Made by a program: the position numbers and the translations under genes. The notes under the pieces were generated by a model that searched no databases, was not told the DNA's origin, and saw only the letters and a list, made by a program, of their open reading frames with translations. A stretch of 64,000 nt of DNA. Source: Salvator merianae (lineage: Eukaryota; Chordata; Lepidosauria; Squamata; Teiidae). How positions within the stretch are numbered: position 1 is the stretch's first letter; every line of letters begins with the position of its first letter. The stretch covers positions 7,174,799 to 7,238,798 of the forward strand of contig QVOM02000115.1 in assembly GCA_003586115.2 (NCBI GenBank). Direction: 5' to 3'. Below, in pieces: positions 24,798-36,372 of this stretch.

Positions 24798-27167
24798 AAC
24801 TGCACAACAGCAGTCCTTGCTACCCCAAGGGCCAGAGTGTTTACAGTCAAGCACTCCATCGGAGTGGAAAGCATGCTGATTGCATGATTTCCCCCGGGGG
24901 AGGGCTGTTTCATGCCGAGACTGTTCTGATAGGCACAAGACACAGCTGCTGAAGTCAGTCATTTTGTGTGCCTCCCAAAAAAGGCCCACACTATTCAGCA
25001 GAAAGAAAATGAAAGAAGGTAGATCCACACGTGCAGCAGTGCAGCAGAATGGACTGTGAGAGTGCTTTCTCCCATTCTGCAGTTGCAAGGATGGGATGTT
25101 TGCTCAATGGGTGCAGGGACATACAACATGGTCCCCATGTCCTTTGAACACTCGCATGGTGCCATTAAGAAGCCAGGTGAATCCTGACCTGCCTATGATT
25201 TCTCTCCCACTGTAAAGTGCATCTCCTCTGAGCTACTTTTATGTGTAGAATGGAAAGTCTATCTGCACATAGGGTTTTCCATGCACACATAGAGATTTTC
25301 CCACCTAAAGATACTTGAGAGCGACTTTCAGCCCATACTTTTACATGAACTAAAGTAGCAGGAATCTCTACACAGGACCACTCTGGAGATGCCTTGTCAA
25401 AAGGATGCCACTTTCCCTTCCAAGTGACCTTTTTAGAGAGACCAATTTTTTCCATGAGAAGTGCCCTCAAGTTGGGTGAGGAAAGCAGCAACATAGGAGT
25501 CTCCTGGAGAAAATGTGGAGCTTCCACAGTGGTCAGAATGACCTCAGGTATCTCTTTTGATCTCAGACATCTCCTTTGTGTTCCCTTCTGCCCACAGGCT
25601 TCTCTTTGGACATGCTCTGTGGCACTTTTTATTCCAGCCAGACCACTTACCTGTCTTCTTCTAAAGAAAAGCTCTCTATTTAACTGGCACGGTCTTCATC
25701 TTGCCTCAATACATATTTTATCTGGTGTTCTGACACACTCCAGCCTCGTCTCTCTTTCTCTCTTTAATTAACAGAACTGCTTACCCATCTCTGATGCTCT
25801 TTTTTGAAGTGTTTCCTTCCTGCTTCCTCACAAGCAATGGTACCCCCCCCCCTTTTATTATGAGTGAAATTGCAAGAAAAAAATCTTGAAGGCAGAGACA
25901 GCAGAATCATCCTGCCTTTGTTTAATATCAGTAAAGTCTGGGGTTTTCATAACAGATGACAAGATACAATTTTATACAGGGACATTTTTATTTACAGTCA
26001 AGTTTAGCAATAAGATTGTGTCCTATTTTTTTACTTGGTCCATTAGGCAGATTCAAGGTCAGGGGCTTTGACTTTATTACCTTTGCTACAACATTTTTCA
26101 GAAAGTTCTTTGGGTCCAACTTCACAGCAAACAAAACAAGGGACTCCATTTATAAGTTGCCTTTACTTTCCAGCTATTGTGTGCATTACAATAAAGTATT
26201 CTGTGTCCCTTCATGATAAAGTCTGCCATATTAACACACAACAAGCACCTTTGGGACCATGTGTAGAACAATGCCCAGTACAGTGACCATATATCACTAT
26301 ATGCCAAAAGAGCTGTCTGCACATCACCAGCTCCTGGCCCACTTCCTGGGGCAGAATCCACTCCTAGAGCAGGAAAACCACTCTGCAAATGTGCTCTGGG
26401 CCAGGTTCACTCCTGCTAGCACCATACAGAAGGATGGCAGTGGCAGGATTGGCCTATGTCCCATGCCAGAGCAAAACGGCATTACACCAGGCTCTGAAAA
26501 TAATTGACTTCCAGGGCCATTTTTGGAACCTGACAAAATGTATCCCCATGGAAATTTCACTGCCAGGGAACTTTCATTCCCCAGCCTCAACATTCACATG
26601 GGCTGGGCTAGCCTGGGCTGGGCTGGGCTGGGCTGGGATACATTGCCCAAGGAGAAAGCGCTCCACTCCACTGCTGGACTGGAGAAAGACCTCGGGTCCA
26701 GAAATGATCTTTCCACGTGTGCCATAAATTACAATAGGAACCAATAGTAAATATAGCATTTACCTTGCATACCTACTTGCTTGTCTGGGAATTCACCCAC
26801 ATTCTCCGTTTGAATCTGGGAGTGTCTTTTAGCAGATGAGTAACTATACCTAAGTCAGCTGTATGTCTGCTGCAAAGAACTTAAGTTTCCATTTTCAAAT
26901 CTCATGTGTAATGAGGGGTTTTAAAAGGTAAAGCCCATTTCAGAATCAGACCCTTTATTCAGTGATTCTCTGCTTGCCAAAATGTGAGCAGGGTTTTCAA
27001 AAGAACTTCCAGCATTAATGCTGTTTCTAAGGCATACATAATTATATATTGTTCAACGCATCCCGCTACATGAATGGTGAAAAGTTCAGAGCAGCCTTTG
27101 ACAAGAGGAATTTCTTTTTTAGAATTCATGGCTCAGGATCCTTTTTATAATGATGTAATTACTGCTG
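24798..27167. other. No gene seen; one simple repeat
   Basis: A (GGGCT)n run lies at about 26600-26638. The 26280-26530 stretch may be a MITE related to 14.5 kb. No coding similarity. Confidence 0.5.
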
Positions 27168-27265
27168 CGATGGGGAACCTCTAACCTTTCCAGATATTGT
27201 TCAGTTCTCATCTCCAATGAGCATTGGACAATGCTAGCTAATAGGAGACAGAAACCAGCAACATA
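27168..27265. mobile_element. Fragment of a 'CTCCCA' MITE (family M9)
   Basis: 'gatggggaacctctaacctt', 'ccagatattgttcag' and 'tctccaatgagcattggaca' follow the order of a very common squamate DNA transposon remnant. Related pieces occur at 34365-34530, 38653-38700 and 11535-11615. Confidence 0.45.
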
Positions 27266-27369
27266 AGGGGGATGGTACGTTACTGACTCCGTATCTACAG
27301 CCTGTCTAGGCTCATGGCAATGTGGAATTATTGCAGCCATGACTACAAAGTATTCTAAATAGCCACAAA

Positions 27370-27690
27370 ACTATGGCAAGTTCTGCACAGGGAGTGGGGA
27401 AGTGCTGCAGCCATAGCACCTCCCCCTTCTGCAGTAACAGAACCGCACTACAGTGATAGCGCTATTCCCACTGCAAAGGCTGTGACTGTCCTCACGCCTC
27501 AGCTCCCTGCTGTCAATTTTAAAGACCAATCTTCAAAGTTGACAGCAGGGAGAGTAGTCAGAAGAACTCCAAGAGCACTTATGGCAGCATAGCAATGGAA
27601 GAGCACAGTGTCCATGCAGACATGAGGGGGCAGTGTTCTGCAGACACTGCTCTTTCATCACACATTAAAAGTGCCATAAAAGCACCATGC
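27370..27690. mobile_element. Probable MITE family M10, copy 1
   Basis: It shares 'ttctgcacag', 'gaagagcacagtgtccatgc/gaagagcacagtgtctgcat' and 'aagaccaatcttcaaagttg/aagaccagttttcagaactg' with 35300-35625. It contains an internal hairpin, ctccctgctgtcaa paired with ttgacagcagggag (27508-27553). Borders are approximate. Confidence 0.55.
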
Positions 27691-28940
27691 AAACCAAGCC
27701 TATTTGAGGATAGCAATTTGGAATTCCCAATGAGATAGCATTCTTCTTTAATATAATCACTGTTCCTTGATCTTAACACTTACTTTGGAGTTCTTTGAGC
27801 ATATCCAGACTATGAAGATGACTTCTATAACATCTTCCATCAAAAGTAGCTCAGCCAAGAGGACTAATAGAAAGACTCTGCTTGAAGAATATGGAGAACA
27901 CAGAATACTAGGTAGACATATCTATGTTCTGACATAGCACAAAGAAGCTTCATATCTTCACATACTTTGAAAAGATCATGAATACTATTCATGACTATGA
28001 GATTGCTATACGTACAATGTTGGAAGAACTCAGTATTGCCCATTGTGGAAAATAGGCTAGTGAAACTGGTAAAGTTGGCAGAAATGGAAAAGTCTGACAT
28101 GTCTGATCAGAGAAAGAATAAAAGTCATTTCTTAAAAATTGGGAACCCCTTATTGACTGAGTAAGAAAAAAAACAATACATTGGTTTGGGGATTTGATAA
28201 TTAGAAATTATGGATTCCCAAAAGAAGTGAAATAATTGTAAACATTTGGGGGGGGGGTAAGAGAATGGATGTACATGTAGTCATCAAAAGGATGATTGGA
28301 AGTTACCTTTTTTCCTTTCAGTTTTCTATCTTTCTCTTTTATATTGTTTTCTCTTTCATTCAAATAAAATCAAAATGTTTATTATAGACATGGATCAAAA
28401 CAAGCTATAAATAGAATAAACAGATAAAAACATACAACTGACAAATGTGTCATGCCTTAAATGTACAATTTTCATCTTCCCTGTCAGTGGCCACACTAGG
28501 AATTGTATATCAGTGACAACCTATTTTAGCTTTTCCTGCATTCATTTTTTATTCTGTGCAGCCTCCCCTATTTTAAGAAAACAACTTATCCTCATTGTCA
28601 CGCTATGGGGAGGGTGAAACTCAAGTTCCTCAACCCTCTTTTTCATATGACCTAACTGGTGCTATGAAAGGTTATGTGATATGAATGTGAGAAGCCCCAG
28701 GCCTTGAAGTCAGGGTCTTGTGAGCAAGGCATGTGGTGTTTCTGCAAATCCCAGACAGCTATGTGACCATCACACACTGTCTGCATGAAGAATAGGGAAG
28801 CTGCACACAGCACTGATGTATGACCACCACTCTGCCTTTCCTTTCTAGCTTAGGATGGAATATTCCTGACTGGCATTACTATTCTGCTTTAACAGAAACC
28901 AATTGATTTCTGTTCCTACAAGCTTGTCAGACCATCTGAG

Positions 28941-29098
28941 GCTGTGTTCACATGCAGTAAAAAAGGCACTTCCGAGGCAGCTCAGAGATAGCTCAGAGAA
29001 GGTTACAGGTGGGATCATTCACACACCAGTCTGCCCCTCACCTGACAAATGTTCTGGGTTAGAAAAAGTGGATTAGAGATGGGATGGGAACACGAGGC
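28941..29098. mobile_element. MITE family M3, copy 2 (3' truncated)
   Basis: The left end is ggctgtgttcacatgcagta; inner boxes are 'gggatcattcacacaccagt', 'ctgcccctc' and 'tggattagagatgggatggg'. The right inverted repeat is missing. Bases 27691-28940 hold no recognisable gene. Confidence 0.65.
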
Positions 29099-29182
29099 CT
29101 ACTGGATACTGACTCTAAGGTCGCCTCCAGACATCACTTATTTATTCTGCAATATATTGATTTACTTATTTGAAGTGCATCC

Positions 29183-29683
29183 AGTGCATACAACTAAGGC
29201 TGGGATCTCATGTAGCAAAAAGAGTGGTTTACAAAGGTCATAGGCTGCATCACACATTGTCTGGACATTAGATCAATACTCCATGTTTTAGCATTTGCAG
29301 CAGCAGAGTGATGTTACAGCTGTGAGATTATCTTTCCACATGACCTAACCATTCCATTGCACCATACAGGTGACCAATAACATAATATGGAGTATTTCTG
29401 GGTAGCGACAGCTCACACTAAACTCTCACTGTACTTCTTGCATAGCAATCCAGACAGAGTTGCAATTATGGAAAAACGGGATATTGTGCTATGATAGTTA
29501 ATTTTACCAGAATAATGATAATCCAATAAGTTGGATCTATATTCCGGGACTGTATCAGGACCACCTTGATCATGTCTGGCAAATCAGGTAACTACAGGGT
29601 TTTGACCCCGTCTGGATGCAGCCTATGAGCCTTGTAAACCACTCTTTTTGTTACATGAGAACCCAGCCTTAGTTGTATGCACT
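29183..29683. mobile_element. DNA transposon with ~70-bp inverted repeats, 501 bp (M7)
   Basis: The left end (agtgcatacaactaaggctg, continuing through 'aaaaagagtggtttacaa' to about 29250) is repeated in inverse at 29615-29683. The core of about 360 bases has no ORF of note. The arms match at roughly nine positions in ten. No convincing target duplication. Confidence 0.85.
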
Positions 29684-29702
29684 ATAACCATCTATGGTAA
29701 GT

Positions 29703-30361
29703 TAGGCTGGATTCACACTTACCAGTCTAGTATGGCACAACAATACCATACCAGACTGGTAAAGACCCATGTTGTGACAGCCATTGACACGTTGAGTGCT
29801 GTAATAGCCCTGTGCTAGGCTAGCGGCCTTGTAATGCGTGACCAGAATCACCATGGCAAAGTCCAAACGGCATCCAGTCTGTGGTTAGACGTTGCCATGT
29901 TGATCCAACAGCTGCAAGCAACTGCATGCCCACAGTCAAACAGCCACACAGCCACACGCTTTACCATGCAGCACATGGCAGAGGGTGCGAATCTATCATC
30001 CCAGGAGCAATTCAGTTACTGCTGATCAACCTGAGGACTGCTTTTTAGTTGTCCACAGCTGGATAGCTCCAGGGAGGGCTTGGTCAACTCCAGATGAGCT
30101 GGAGCAGTGGCCAGGTGTGGACAGAGTGGCCCTTTCTGCACTTGGCTTTATTCTGAACTATATCTCAGAATAGGGACCTGCTATCCACACACTAGTGCTG
30201 ATTATAGCAGGCCCCAGGTGGGGCCTGCCATAGTTCATAGTAGCATGCAGATGGCAGATCCCTATTCCAAGATATAATCTGGAATAAGGTCAAGTGCAGA
30301 AAGGGCCAGTGATCCAGCGAGCATCCTGGATCATTCCACAAGGTAAGTGTGAACAGGCCCT
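29703..30361. mobile_element. MITE family M2, copy 6, split by an M1 insertion
   Basis: The left end is AGGCTGGATTCACACTTACC; the right end is GGTAAGTGTGAACAGGCC. It lies in the opposite orientation to copy 3. The palindromic element M1 interrupts it at 30128-30308; the M2 sequence resumes with 'agtgatccagcgagc'. Confidence 0.75.
30128..30308. mobile_element. Palindromic MITE M1, copy 2, nested in M2
   Basis: The ends are GGCCCTTTCTGCACTTGG and CCAAGTGCAGAAAGGGCC-like (right: caagtgcagaaagggcc). The arms contain 'ctatatctcagaataggga' and its inverse. It is flanked on both sides by AGT (30125-30127 and 30309-30311), a possible 3-bp target duplication. Confidence 0.85.
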
Positions 30362-31361
30362 TATTTTCAGCTGCTCATATCTTCTTGAAAAGAAAAATTA
30401 ACCATCTCATTCATCTACACCAGTGCATCAATGCTTCTCAGATGTATATGTGATGAAAAGGGTTGCTTACTCTCTAAGTTAATTTGCTTTAAACTACACA
30501 AGGGAGAAAATTCTACTTCCTGCACTAAGATCACTGTTTAAGATGTGACATGCAGCAATAAAAAACAATTCTTTTTCTTTTACTTACTGTCGTTGCTTGC
30601 TGAATAAAAGCAGCAGACATGCAATCTTTAAGTCAATTGAAAAGATGGATCACTATGCATTGTTCACATGCTCATTCCATTATTTATCTCAGATAAATAG
30701 ACCCAGCAGTTTTTGTATTGTTTCAAAAACCTGTAAAGCTTGTTTGACCAAGGAACCAAAATAGATATGAAAGTGCAACATGGGAAGTCATATGCTTATT
30801 CATCCTGGTCCCAGTTTGCACAAAGTACCTGGACGATCCATATTTCCTGGTGGTGTTTTGCACAAGCTATATGCAAGTATCCATAGTTGGCTCAACAGCC
30901 ACCTCACAATCCATAGCACCTTTTCCCTTTGGAGGTGGTTCAGTGGCATTCTCCTGTACCAGAAAGCTTCTAATGTGGGTCAGCATCCCATGACTTTGAC
31001 CACATCTCCACTTACTGTGGGGGGGATATCGGAAAAGCATCTTAGCTGCCAGGTCTCCACCCTCAGTAGCAAGAGGAACCACACAGCGAGTATATCACCC
31101 CATTTTCAGCCAAGATCGCTGTCCAAGGCACCTTTTCTGGAGGGCACAGTTTTTTATCCTCACTGCAGGCAACTTGGATCACCATTCAAATTAAGCCCCC
31201 ATGCTCCAAAATGGAGCCACAAAGGCATCTTCCAGAGTGGCAATCACAGTGCCTTCTCCCAGGCAACTGCACAGAGTTCATCTCTGAAGTCAAGAAAAGG
31301 TGCCTTCCGCCTTTAAGCACTCAGTATCAGCAAGCACTTTTCTCACACCACTTTCACATTG
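30362..31361. other. No gene seen
   Basis: A 178-codon open frame at 30780-31316 (+) has no recognisable domain and low-complexity Ser/His-rich content. Part of it (31000-31330) resembles MITE-like sequence, so I do not call it a gene. Confidence 0.5.
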
Positions 31362-31443
31362 TTTGAAATCTGATCCCTGGGCTGAGTCAGAAGCATTTGA
31401 CAAATGGCACAACTAGGTGAGTGCTGTACTCGCTAACAGGCAA
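31362..31443 (+). repeat. 82-bp near-identical direct repeat, copy A
   Basis: Matches 33451-33532 at 80 of 82 positions in the same orientation, 2,089 bases apart. It begins tttgaaatctgatccctggg and ends ctaacaggcaa. Flanks differ immediately outside. Origin unknown. Confidence 0.95.
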
Positions 31444-31683
31444 AAAGGATTTTGGTTGTCTCACGTGCCTCACTCTGTGCAGGAAACAAACCATATGGCT
31501 TATCCAGCACACACTTGGCTACTGGAAATGGCTTTGAGAAAGCACACTGTTGATAATGGAGACAGAAAGCATGCCCTGAAAGTGTGTGGAAATCCTTGTT
31601 CACAAAAAGGCATAATTGAGGCTAGGAAGAATAGTGAGCTCTTTAAAGGATCAGTCAATTTTGAATTAATATCCCAATCACTC

Positions 31684-32137
31684 TGAAAGAATCACACCGA
31701 ACCAAATAGAAAATCCAGGCAAAACTGCAATTTTTATTCTATCCAGTGTACTGGGACTTCTCAAACAAAGGAGCCACATCTTGTGGCTCTTAAAACACAC
31801 TTATATAACATTGTGAAATATGAGTAAACAAAGTCAACCATGGCTAAGGCACACATATTTATATATTCATATATGGTCAACCAATCATATATATTTGAAA
31901 AATGCAGAGAAAATATCACTTTATTGAGGACCAATTAAATTCTGTTCACCCAATTCTCTCTCAGCAGAGTCTCACAGAAGTCAATAGCTGTGGGCTTATC
32001 AATTCAAGTTTAAATTCTAACTTTTCTTGTTCCTTATCTGCTTGTTTCCTGCTCCTTCATATTTGTATGCTGCTCAACCATGCAAATGCCAACTCACAGT
32101 CCCCACAATTCTCCATCTTGAATTCACAGCCCTGACA
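31684..32137 (-). mobile_element. Candidate solo LTR, 454 bp
   Basis: On the minus strand it starts TGTCAGGGCTG and ends ATTCTTTCA (TG...CA). In order it has a TATATAA box (near 31808-31801), a perfect hairpin gagccac-gtggctc (31771-31789), AATAAA at 31738-31733 and a U5-like end. This spacing is that of a retroviral-type LTR. A GTGAT string lies close to both ends (inexact target duplication). No internal retroviral genes are adjacent, so it would be a solo LTR. Confidence 0.5.
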
Positions 32138-33364
32138 TCACACATACCTTGCACAAGGAGAGCAAACAAATGAAAGAGATTTAAGCAAGCCAGGTTGTTC
32201 AGGGCCATCACACTGGACAATAAGGGCAGAGGGAGAAACACAATTCATGCAGCACCAAAGGTTAAAGTATGGCATCTAAAAAAATGAATGAGGCTGTTGG
32301 GATGCTATTGTAGCTAGAAGCTGATGCCTTCCCCAATACACTATGAAAAAGATACAGCCCACTTCTATTGGGGCTTCGCTGTTATAACAGTTTATCTTTC
32401 CTAATGATGGAAGAGGAATATATCTACTATTGCTATAGACTGACCTAATCCAATACTGCTGAACTTGGGAAACTTCTATACATCCCAAGTTTGACATGTG
32501 CAGAGCATAGGATTCCTAGACCAGAGTAGTTGGTTCAAGGCACAAATGGGGTGGAGGGCCATCTGCATAGGCCATGGATCCTGGCCATGCAAATCTGGAG
32601 CCCAGGGAACAGAAATTACCTGGCCTCAAAGTTTCTGCCCTGGTGGTAATTCATGGTGCATAAATGATCCCAGAAGTACCATATTTCCAGAGCAGGTTTT
32701 CCCACTCTGAAAATAGAATGTTTCTGGGAGCTGATTCTGCCACACACCATACATATTGGTAGACTTGTGGATCCTACCTTGGTTGACCATCAGATTTCAA
32801 CTCCTTATCATTTTACTTAGTTTTCTCAATTTTACAAGGCAACTGTTATTGAGAAAAAACGTGTCCCCCAATATGTATTTGAGTAACTCATAGGAAGCAC
32901 CATTAAAAATGGATGAAAAATGCACATTTTACATAAAACGTGTACAAAATGCGTACAGTTTTGAGGAACTTTTCAGACTTTCATTAAAAGTCATACAAAA
33001 CAGGATTGAAATGACAGAGAACAAAGCTATTCTTTCCAAACAGAATCTGTACTACATAAAATGAAAATGTCTTGCAAAGAGATATTAAATTTATTCACTT
33101 TGAGAGTGAATTATAGGGAATCACCAGAAACCACTTTAGTTTGAAGGGTCAGATGCCAACATGAACAGCTTAGACTCACATTTTTAATATCTATGTTTAA
33201 GACAGAACTACACTACGATGTAATGTGTTAGTTTCGTACCTCTGTTTTAATTGTTTATATTTGGATTGGGTTACTCATCTTATAATCTGCTATGTTTTGT
33301 TTTTTATTTTAATTCTTATCATCATGACTTCATGGTTACAAGTTTTAGTCATAACAAGAAGCTT

Positions 33365-33392
33365 CCATTCATCCATCCATCCATCCATTTAT
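33365..33392. repeat. (ATCC)n microsatellite
   Basis: Six or so CATC units. Sequence 32138-33364 contains no recognised gene. Confidence 0.9.
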
Positions 33393-33450
33393 TCCTATAG
33401 CAGAATTTTAGTAGTGATAGCTCTTCATGCAATTCCTTGGTCTACTATTA

Positions 33451-33532
33451 TTTGAAATCTGATCCCTGGGCTGAGTCAGAAACATTTGACAAATGGCACA
33501 ACTAGGTGAGTGCTGTACTCACTAACAGGCAA
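33451..33532 (+). repeat. 82-bp near-identical direct repeat, copy B
   Basis: Second copy of 31362-31443, differing at two positions (G/A changes). The 3' flank is a short CTAACTAACTACTAC repeat. Confidence 0.95.
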
Positions 33533-35299
33533 CTACTAACTAACTACTACAGGTGTAAGAGTTTAGTCTCCTTTTGAATTTGCTGTATAATTGAAAAGTA
33601 TAGAGTCTATTGTTGCTTCAGTGAGACCATCTCAGCTTATTAACTGTAGCCAAAGACATTTTGCTATTGATGAACAATTCTATGCAGGAAACATTAGACA
33701 AGGCTTGTAGTCCTCTCATTGGCATGTAGTCCTTGCTTACTCAAGCAATTGTTGTATGACCGGAAGTGGTGGCACCAGAAGGGCAGAGCTGTCCTTGCAC
33801 AATACCTGGTAAGGCTGACTTTCTCTTCCTGCGCACTCATTCAGGTGACTTTCTTTATGGCGCTGTCTGGGACAGAAACTCGACAATGCAACAATCACCC
33901 AGAGTGAGAAAAAAGAAAAGTGCTTTGCTGCTGCTGGGGTATCAGATGTGGAAATGGAGAGCAGCCAGCAGAGAAGAAGGAATGAAGATCAGTTTCTGCA
34001 GCTTCCACTGCCGCCTGAACAATATTTGCTGGGACAATGGCCTCACTAGCTCATAGCAGGGATTGCTGTAGCCGATATCTCTTGAAAGAAGATAGGAAAG
34101 GATTTTCTGGCTTTAACTGTGTTGCATTCTTGGCATGTTACGTCTGTCCCATGGTAATCAGGAGGACTGGACTGTGCTAAATATGGCTTTTGACAACAAA
34201 GTCATTCAAGCTGATAAAGGTCTGTTCCACAGGGCTGCCCATCAGCCCATTGACAAATGGCATATCAAGAGGGGACAGTTGCAGCACACCTAATTCTGTA
34301 ACAAACTCTGAAATAACTTCCTGCTTTGCCCACAGTTCAGCAGTTTAGGGATCTATCACAGCCCTCTAGAATAGTGGTGCTCATCTGGATGCTCCTAAAT
34401 TTCAGCTGCCAGCATAGAACTCCCAGCACTCTGTGCCAGTCCCATAAGAAGTGAAATGCTGGGAGTTGTCCTTCAAGTTCACCTGGAAGTCCACAGCTGA
34501 GTGCCCCTGTTCTGGCCAATGAACTTTTAGTGGCAGTTGTGTGAAACCCCCTCTGTTTCTCATAGATGCAAGATGAGATAAGCAGAGTTTTTCCACTCTT
34601 CACCACTGCTTCAACCCTGCCAAGGAGCAAACCACAGAAGGTGGCTGATCACACAAGAATTAAGCACCTTTTATCTCAAAGGCCTTCAGTGGTTATGAAA
34701 GCAGTGCATTGCTTTGCCTCCAAATCTAAAACAAGGCTCACAGACAGTGCATTAAAAAAAATGTGATAGCCTCCTAACAGAAGCCCTGCCAGGAGGGGAT
34801 AGGCAAGAAATTTACAGAAGTGTTACTAATGCCCATATGGTGTAAAGTAAACTGACTGCTACATTACAGAGCTTCGGCTACATTTTCTGCCTCTTCTTTT
34901 CTTCACCTCCCCTCAATTTGTGTCCTGTATAACTGCTTTGATTCTGCTTGCAAATACCTGGTGCTAGTGATGATGTCTGCTATTATGGAGCCAAGAAGGT
35001 GGCTTTCCAAGTTGCTTCCAGCTCAAGAAAGTTATCCCTAGTAATGGACTGCAGATGAGGCATGAGACACGTAGAGGGAGCCTTCCTTTCGTCTTCCTGA
35101 ACCATGTTTCAGTCCACTGCACACCAAAACATGGCTTGGGAAAATGAAAGTGTCAGTGCCCCATCCAGTAATCCCAATCCACGAGTTAGTAGTAAGTACT
35201 GTTATACAACAAATAAAGCATACGCCATCTGCTCTCAACATAATGAGAGCATGTTTGCTGATAGGCACAAGGCAATCAGTTGCTAATTCTGTTAGACAA
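33533..35299. other. No gene seen; MITE remnant
   Basis: 34365-34530 has inverted 'actcccagcactct' and 'tgctgggagttgt' boxes, a decayed copy of the 'CTCCCA' MITE family M9. The rest shows only chance ORFs. Confidence 0.5.
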
Positions 35300-35625
35300 G
35301 GAGCGAACACAGGGAGCTTCTGCACAGTGCCTGCACATTGCTTTGAATGCACGACAAGGGGCCACTGTCTGCACGGCATTGCCCCCTTGTTGAGCACTCA
35401 GTGCAGAGGAAGAGCACAGTGTCTGCATGAACCTTGCGCTCTTCCCCTCCCATGCTACATTATTGAGCTTGTAGTGGCAGAGTGGTTTCAAAAGCACTTT
35501 TGAAGACCAGTTTTCAGAACTGATAGCTGGAAGCTGAAGAGTGTGGGCAATAGCCTCTGAATTACAAATAGCATCACAGCTGTAACACTCTTCTTTTAAT
35601 GGAAAAATTGGTGAGGCACTGTAGC
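35300..35625. mobile_element. Probable MITE family M10, copy 2
   Basis: Collinear with 27370-27690 over several boxes (see that entry). Minus-strand ORFs within it are not conserved in the other copy. Confidence 0.5.
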
Positions 35626-35853
35626 TCTTCTCCCCTTCCCGTGCAGCTTCTGCCATAGACTGTGGGTATAATAAAGTGCAGCAGTTATCATTGTGGAGGA
35701 ATACACAACAGAGGCAGAAAAGACGGAAAACCTTGCAGTAGAACAGCATGATTCTACCAACTATGTTAATCTGAATAAAAATGGGATTTGGTTTTCACAG
35801 CATCATAAAAGTCACCATAGAAGGAGGAAATGAAAAGCAAGGGAAATGCTTTA

Positions 35854-36301
35854 TAGGACCTTTTTGCACTTTCCACCCTAAAATAGATAATTATCTCATT
35901 CTAAGGTGGAACAGTCCCACAGTGCAGCAGCCATCTGCACTCCAGCCTGGAAATGGGCTTCCAGCATGCACAGCGCTATTGCTGGCTGCCCCCCATGACA
36001 GCAGCCATGGAAATCTCCAGCTGCTGCCACAGTGACTGGGGACATGGCACACGAGTGCACATCCTCAGTACAACCTGCAGCATTTGCACTTTGAAATAGG
36101 TGTGAACACTGCATACCAGGAGCAGTCCAGCTGCTCCCAGTTCAGCTGTGGATGACATTTTCGTTGTCCACAGCTAGTAGCGATCAGGAGTGTCTGCAGA
36201 TGCTCCTGATCACTAGGGCCTCCTCAAAATGCAGATACGCTGTGCTAGTGAGTGTCCGGATGCTCACTAGAACTAAAGTGCAAACAGGCCCTCTGCAAAA
36301 T
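35854..36301. mobile_element. MITE family M2, copy 7
   Basis: The left end is AGGACCTTTTTGCACTTTCC; the right end is AAAGTGCAAACAGGCCCT. The interior is the inverse of copies 2 and 5 ('gcatttgcactttgaaatag', 'gtggatgacattttcgttgt', 'gtccacagctagtagcgatc'). It lies just past the probable CD28 polyadenylation signal. Confidence 0.8.
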
Positions 36302-36372
36302 GGCCTGGGTGGTGGGGAAATGTGTGCCTTTTCTCTATTCCATACCAAAAAAAAAAAGCTAATTAGTTTATA

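Noticed and set aside
24615..25088. 157-codon minus-strand ORF
   Set aside because: No recognisable domain; it runs through a CR1 3' end (24735-24797) in antisense.
30780..31316. 178-codon plus-strand ORF
   Set aside because: The composition is not protein-like, there is no domain, and part of it resembles MITE sequence; long chance ORFs are expected in 64 kb.
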